Shown here: positions 58,111-64,000 of the stretch, piece by piece
How the letters are laid out: every line of letters begins with the position of its first letter
How positions within the stretch are numbered: position 1 is the stretch's first letter
Assembly: GCA_022818135.1 (NCBI GenBank)
Contig: JAFMSR010000016.1
Span: 43,583,642 to 43,647,641 of the forward strand
From: Saxidomus purpurata
Lineage: Eukaryota > Mollusca > Bivalvia > Venerida > Veneridae
Length of the DNA: 64,000 nt
Direction: 5' to 3'
Made by a program: the position numbers and the translations under genes
Notes under the pieces: generated by a model
The model's input: only the letters and a program-made list of their open reading frames with translations
Told to the model about the DNA's origin: nothing
Database searches by the model: none

Positions 58111-59231
58111 ATTTGTTCATGTTTCGTAATAGGCATATCAAAAGTAATTAGTTACTTTTCCCATTCAATATAAGTGTAAACAAAATTTAGTTGACAAAAT
58201 TACAATGACTTTTGTGACAACACCAACCTGCAAAAATGAATATAAATTGAAAATTTATAGCATAAACACATACTTTACGGTTTGCCGCAAATAACTGTGT
58301 GGGTACATTTTCTATATATTTAAGAAGGTTTAGTATCTCAAAAACTACATGACAATCAAGGTCACCAGATCCAATGTTCAGTGTGTCAAGAAAAGGTCAT
58401 GGTCAGCATCACGAAAAGGTGACAGAATGTACTTAATCTACTGATATGAGTCGATTACTATACTTCTTCTGCAAAGGTTCGGCACCATGCTACCAATTAA
58501 GTGCTTTGTTCTTATCTATGCAACAGTTCGTTCATGTTAATTATTTTATTTTAGAAATTGTATATTGATATTATTAGAAGTAATGATGGGTCATGTCACC
58601 ACTTCTAAATTTAATCTTTATGATAACATCCTGTAGATTATGCACGTTTCGTCTCTGTGATTTGCTGAATAATATATGTCAGCACTATTTCTTGAAAATG
58701 CTCTATATATAATTACATTTTCATTGGTTGAAATAAAATCAAAGTCACTAGAGGAATGTGTCAAGGTCTTTTAAAGTAGCGCCTGACGAAGACTATAATT
58801 TAATTCGCTAAGATCTTCAAAGGTTTTTATCTCGTGTGTAGATAGTACTTTAATACATACCGCTTTAGAAAGGTAATTTCAAAATCAAAACAATTGTTGA
58901 TGCCCATGTTTACAAAAAGAAACAGTGCCGTAATGGTAGTAATGTGTCTTTCATATCATCGATTTTGAGTGAGGCTTACAGATAGGGGTAAGCCCCTTGT
59001 GCCAAAATGTTTTATTGCATTGTATGCGCTATTCGTCCTTGACGGAGCCGTTTTGCATATTTCTGCTATCTGTCTTCAAATGAATTAAATGCTCATGTGT
59101 TTGCTATGGCAGAAGGTTATACTCTCCCAAGAACAAAATAGTGCTCATCAAATTTAAATTGTAACAACCGACTTCGAAGATATATAGGTTTACATACTTT
59201 TTAAACATTATCAAAAAGATAAACTGTTGAA
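58111..59231. other. Anonymous spacer
   Basis: Nothing recognised. Confidence 0.3.
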
Positions 59232-59640
<409 letters not shown>

Positions 59641-60319
59641 AAATAAGATGGTGTCAGGACTTTTTAGTTAAACTGATGATTTACTTAATAATACATGTAA
59701 TACATTGTAAATATCGTTTTACGTTAGCAAGGTCATTAAAAACTTAACATTACATATTTAAAAAATATGTTACTAAATGATACAAGCAGACAGACGTACA
59801 CAAGAAGATGTTATCAGAGACAATCAGCGGAAAGTTAAATAATGATCTTTAAATAAAAAAAAATTCTCAGTACAACACATTTTGTTCTGCAATTATTCTA
59901 TGGAGATATAATAATAGAAGTGAAATGCAGTTGATGTCTCAAACAAGTTTTCTGCACAATGTATCGTCCAAAGTGTGGTATTTGCTTGATTAGCAATACT
60001 TAGATCATTATTATGTTCGCAGGTTATGATAAATATATTCATCGTACGCCCGTTATTTTATTAATCAACAATTATTGATGACACAGTCTATCATTTTCTG
60101 CAATGAATGGTCGAATGGCTCGTACAACATAATCAAACTAATCAACATAATCATTGTATTGACCTCATGCCGCTTACGTTCTACCAAGTTCAAACAGTTT
60201 TGTCTTTGCCTACACAGCATTTACCTTCACCCTCGTAACAGTAGTAAAGGTAACAATTATCTTGTTCCTTTTCCTGTCATACTTTTTTTTCAAGGCGGTA
60301 GCGGCTTACCACAAGTTTT
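59641..60319. other. Anonymous spacer
   Basis: Nothing recognised before the Naiad copy. Confidence 0.3.
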
Positions 60320-60679
60320 ACATACGTTTTTTGGTTCTCAAGGTTTGCTTTTTTTATATATTTATACACGAGCATTTTTGTGTTTTACAATCATGCCTTT
60401 TGTTTCCATTGCGTGTGTTAGAGATTCACCTAGCAGGGATTACTTTTATTTACACTGTCCTGTGACTTTGGAACATGGTGGGGGTAAGAGTGAGGTTGGG
60501 TGCGCACCATAAACCGGTTTAAGCTCCCCAGTGGTGTTTTTGCCACTGACCGTTCCAAGGCGGTGCCCCACTGTGTTCCGTTAATTGTTCGTTTTGTCCT
60601 CGTGTGTTTGCTTTGTATGCTTGTGTGTGTTGGTAGTGTATGTTTGTGTGTGTACATGATTGTGTGTATGTTGTGTGTG

Positions 60680-60725
<46 letters not shown>

Positions 60726-60833
60726 TGTGTTGATGGTGTGCACTTCTGGGTGCTGTGGGGCTCGTTTTGGGGAGGCTGCGTTTTTGGTACGTGGCATTCC
60801 CTGTTTGATATTATTTTTGTTTTTTTTTACTGG
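60320..60833 (+). mobile_element. 5'-truncated Naiad copy (3' UTR only)
   Basis: From CATACGTTTTTTGGTTCTCA it follows the reverse complement of 5957-5460 with small differences, including TAAACCGGTTTA, the (GT)n tract (60671-60730, different length) and the terminal GATATTATTTTTGTTTTTTT. No coding part and no SECIS region are present. The open frames across it are by-products. Confidence 0.85.
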
Positions 60834-62149
60834 TTATTTTAATCTTTTGAGCAGTTGATCACCATGTTCTGCTAATTTGTCCTACATCCCTCTGCCTAAA
60901 ACACCTCAAAACGTTGATATCCACTGGAAAAGCACTTTCCGCTTCTCACTTAATCTATTTAATTATTTTGTACATGTAAGAAGTGGTAGTACTCTGTTAG
61001 CAATATTTCAAAGACCATGGTATTAAAGACTGAAAGAGCATCTGTCAGAAAGATAGTTCTTTTTCTTTCGACTTTTCAATAGATTTTAATGTCAAAATAA
61101 TTGTTTCTACATTTGCCTTGTAGTTGGTAAAGAATTTGACAGTTGGTATGCTCACTGCCTCGGAAATATAACATGTGTGCATGATAAATGTATAACTACT
61201 TGTGTGTGCAAAGCATGCATCTGTTGTATTGTCGTACATACACATGACTTTGTGTCTCTGATAGATAGACTGATGAGGTCATGACTTGAGTCACTGATAT
61301 TTGATACTGTCAGTTTCCAATTTTGGAAGTAGTCCAAGCACAGTAGAGCAGGTGTTTGACAGACAGAATCTCTATGGTCTAAGAGTTTAGATAGATTCAG
61401 AGGAGCCATTTGACAGATGTTCCAAGATTGTAAACATTTGCTCTTATTAATTTCTGGGATGCATTTTTAGAGCTCCTTGTGTAATGACCTCAAGTTTTGT
61501 TTCCCTTTTGTGGGTGCCTTCACGGTCCTTCTAATTATGTGCTGAAATGGCAGTGACTTCTCCAGTGGCTCAATTAGTGGTTTTTAAGCTTATTAAAGTA
61601 ACTTCAGCTTGGGCTTCTGGTTTGTTTTACAGTTGTCGTCCACGCATAAGATCCACACTGCAGGTGGAACCTGACTGTTCCATGGTTTATTTTGTCATAT
61701 CATTATTTGCTCCCCAGCTGGTGCCAGTTGCATATATCTTCCAAAGTAAGGTTTTATTGTTATCGGCATTAGTTTTCACAATGTGTAGGACATTTCTGAA
61801 TTCACTCTATGCACAAATCGTCTACACTTAATGAAAGCATGCCTACAACTTAATATATCATAGAAGCTCAGGATGAGATACTCTGCAATGAATGATACAA
61901 ACTATATGCACAAGAACATATGTGTGACACACATCTTGATTAGACTGAATATATGTTCTAAAATATTGGTCATGGAAGCCATTCAGCGATAGTTTTGAGG
62001 TTCATAAGTTTATCAAAGTAAACAATTTTTCATGAGAGTGTCATCTCTATTGTTAGGATAAACAGTTTTTTCAAAGCACAGTTGTATCCCGACTCCTATA
62101 TTAAAATCCTAGACAATAGACCAGTATTTTATACAGATTTATTTATTCT
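60834..62149. other. Anonymous 1.3-kb stretch
   Basis: Minus frames 61152-61409 and 61045-61245 are open and shifted relative to one another over CTTTGTGTC..., which could be a decayed coding relic, but I recognise no domain. Confidence 0.3.
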
Positions 62150-62380
62150 CGATTGCGAAACGAGTACTTGCAACTCACATTAATTTCTGTCGAGACTCAC
62201 TCCAAATGTGAGCACCTTTTAATAGAGGGAGGCAATAATGTGTCTTGCCGAAGAAGGACACTGTCATAATGGCTCAGGATTCGAGTCATTAACCCCTTAT
62301 CCTTTGGCAGATTAATACATGTAGCTGGCGGCTCAACAACCAGGCCCCTGCTGATATTCAATCCTTTGTATACAAGCTCC
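62150..62380. repeat. Possible SINE-like relic
   Basis: GTGTCTTGCCGAAGAAGGACAC followed by GGCTCAGGATTCGAGTC resembles the 'GTGTCTTGCCCAAGGACAC' and the B-box-like GGTTCGAGTC words of dispersed short repeats in marine animals. Only the words are seen, with no A box or tail established. Confidence 0.3.
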
Positions 62381-63479
62381 GATAATTGATGCCTGAATTA
62401 TTGAGCCAACTGTTTGTTACATATACGAAAACGTTTGAATCTAAATTTGAAATGGAGATAGATGTCTACTGCAGAGGGTTAGCCCCTTTTATAGAATTCA
62501 TTGTCATCGTTACTTGTCATCACGCCAACAGGTAGAAAGTTAGGTTGCTGCTTTTGCGTTTTTTCACATTCGGTAAGAAAACTTGGATCAAAGATCTTAA
62601 CATGTCTCACGATGAAGACCGCTATCACTGCATCAGTATGAAAGTAATGACCAACGTACATTGCTTAGAGCTGGTTTGGACATCGATAATGGATCACCAT
62701 ATGTATGAGTATATTGGTATGTGAATACTGTGATATATATGTTATAAACTTGCGGCCTTGATTTATTTAAACGAATGAGCTATAAATTTAATAATATAGA
62801 TCTGCATTATAAATACAAAAAACAAATTTGTATCAAGTGCAGAAAAGACATTTATAGGCTGTTCTCGGATTATTCTGTACAAACAATTTAGGTCGAGGTT
62901 GTATCTTTTAACTTGTAGTAACTAGATGACCATAGTACTCGCTGTATGACCATAACATAAATTTGTTTTCAATCGCTTCGATCACAGGTCACGGGTAAAT
63001 ACATACTAGTTTGGTATGTTTCAGCGGTGACCTAAGCTAACAAGGAAAGTTAAAACTTTATACAATATAGATAAAATTGTTGTAAGACAGTAATTGTACA
63101 CTTTAACCTTTTAATCATCGTGACATTTAATTTTTGTGACCTTCATCAATGGCATGATTTTATTAAAGCCTTAAAGATTCAAAAACGTTTAGATATACAA
63201 AGAAAAAATGAAAGGATATAATACAAGCCGGAACACGCAAAGAATGAGTTTATGAGATATATGCTCACATTTTACGCAAAATTGCCGATTGATATTTGTA
63301 CCAGTTTTAATCGTAATTGTGTTTTAATTCATCATTTTACCATGAGTATTGTGTTTAACTATGATGAGTTTTGTGTTTAACTATGATGACCACAGTTTGT
63401 AACAATACACTTTTTATTAGCATGAAGCGAAATCTGCAAAAGCAAATTAAAACTTCATTAGGTAAAACGCGTTTTTTAA
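62381..63479. other. Anonymous spacer
   Basis: A short direct duplication (ACTATGATGA...TTTTGTGTTTAACTATGATGA) near 63340-63390. Nothing else. Confidence 0.3.
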
Positions 63480-63790
63480 CATTGATTTTTCAATTTGACC
63501 CGTAATTGACACAGATTTATGACCTTTACTGACCTTGACTAGAACTTCATTGCAGAGTTCTATACCTGTACTACAATATCCATGCACATTAAAGTCAGCA
63601 TCTATTGATACATATTAGCTGTAATCGATAGAATAACATTTACCATTACCTCAAAAAACGGCAGCCATCTTGGACGCCATCTTGGTTTCCATGGAAACTG
63701 GCATGATGTCAACTGTCCACATTCGCAAAAAATAAACACCAGCCATTCCTCTACAAAACATTCACACAAAAACCTCTAGGGACTGTACTA
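63480..63790 (-). repeat. Interspersed repeat, copy 2 (inverted relative to 57.8 kb)
   Basis: Contains GCAGCCATCTTGGACGCCAT, CTTGGTTTCCATGGAAACTG and CACAAAAACCTCTAGGGACT, the reverse complements of blocks in 57783-57950. Confidence 0.65.
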
Positions 63791-64000
63791 ATATTTTAAG
63801 ATAAATTCAACGGCGAATAGAACAAATCAAATGAAAAATATACAATTGAATAAAACAGTAACATATTAGGTTTAAAATTATAAGTAATGATAACTTTATC
63901 ACATTTATACTGATACTGAGTTTATACATAAAGAAGGTAATTTGTATAAAAACTTGATGTGTAAAGTACATTTTTACCATGTATAAGATATTAATTAATG
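63791..64000. other. Window end, anonymous
   Basis: Nothing recognised. Confidence 0.3.

Noticed and set aside
60075..60512. 145-codon plus frame as a gene
   Set aside because: Half of it is the Naiad 3' UTR copy; nothing recognised in the rest.
62150..62380. tRNA gene
   Set aside because: Only a B-box-like word; no cloverleaf could be drawn.

Overview
This is a eukaryotic, strongly AT-rich, intron-bearing and transposon-dense stretch. It is most likely from a bivalve mollusc, and a clam is the best guess. The reasons are: a Naiad-type Penelope-like retroelement that carries in-frame UGA codons at cysteine positions (Naiad selenoproteins are described from clams and spiders); the 'GTCCGTCCGTCCG ... 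GGTCAAGGTCACAGTGACC' interspersed repeats common in bivalve genomes; several degenerate LINE families; and arylsulfatase B-like and galactose-3-O-sulfotransferase-like genes of animal type. There are no operons, and coding density is low.

Layout. 1-14.4 kb is a nest of mobile-element relics. It holds LINE pieces on the minus strand (370-660, 11136-11636, 13826-14369), a transposase-like relic (890-1800, minus), a near-identical ~560 bp inverted repeat (1976-2535 and 10119-10680), a degenerate plus-strand LINE (3190-5336), the Naiad element (5460-9540, minus) and a PIF1-helicase scrap (9550-9880). 13.3-17.2 kb is interspersed repeats. 18.16-27.72 kb is the 3' half of an arylsulfatase B-like gene on the plus strand, at least five exons, with repeats in its introns. 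28-33 kb is mostly anonymous, with a hairpin minisatellite at 31.3 kb. 33.1-35.8 kb holds a candidate small spliced gene on the minus strand with two CRE palindromes upstream. 36-53 kb is anonymous sequence and repeats: a second hairpin minisatellite at 40.7 kb, 150 bp and 347 bp tandem repeats, an L1-like ORF1 relic and a CpG-rich patch. 53.7-54.7 kb is the 3' end of an L1/Tx1-like LINE. 55.0-56.1 kb is an intact single-exon sulfotransferase gene on the minus strand. 57-64 kb holds repeats, a TATC microsatellite and a second Naiad 3' end.

The most informative region is the Naiad copy. It has the permuted order (N-terminal GIY-YIG endonuclease, CxC linker, then reverse transcriptase). At least three in-frame UGA codons fall where the family has cysteine, two of them at the two Cys of the CCHH motif. 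A 64-nt hairpin with all the hallmarks of a SECIS element sits just after its stop codon. Together these point to a retrotransposon selenoprotein. The copy itself is broken by frame changes near 8880, 8074 and 6718.

Host genes: the sulfatase would remove and the sulfotransferase add sulfate on glycans. They lie ~28 kb apart in opposite orientation, and nothing in the sequence shows co-regulation. All exon models come from reading splice signals and protein similarity by eye; no database search was run.
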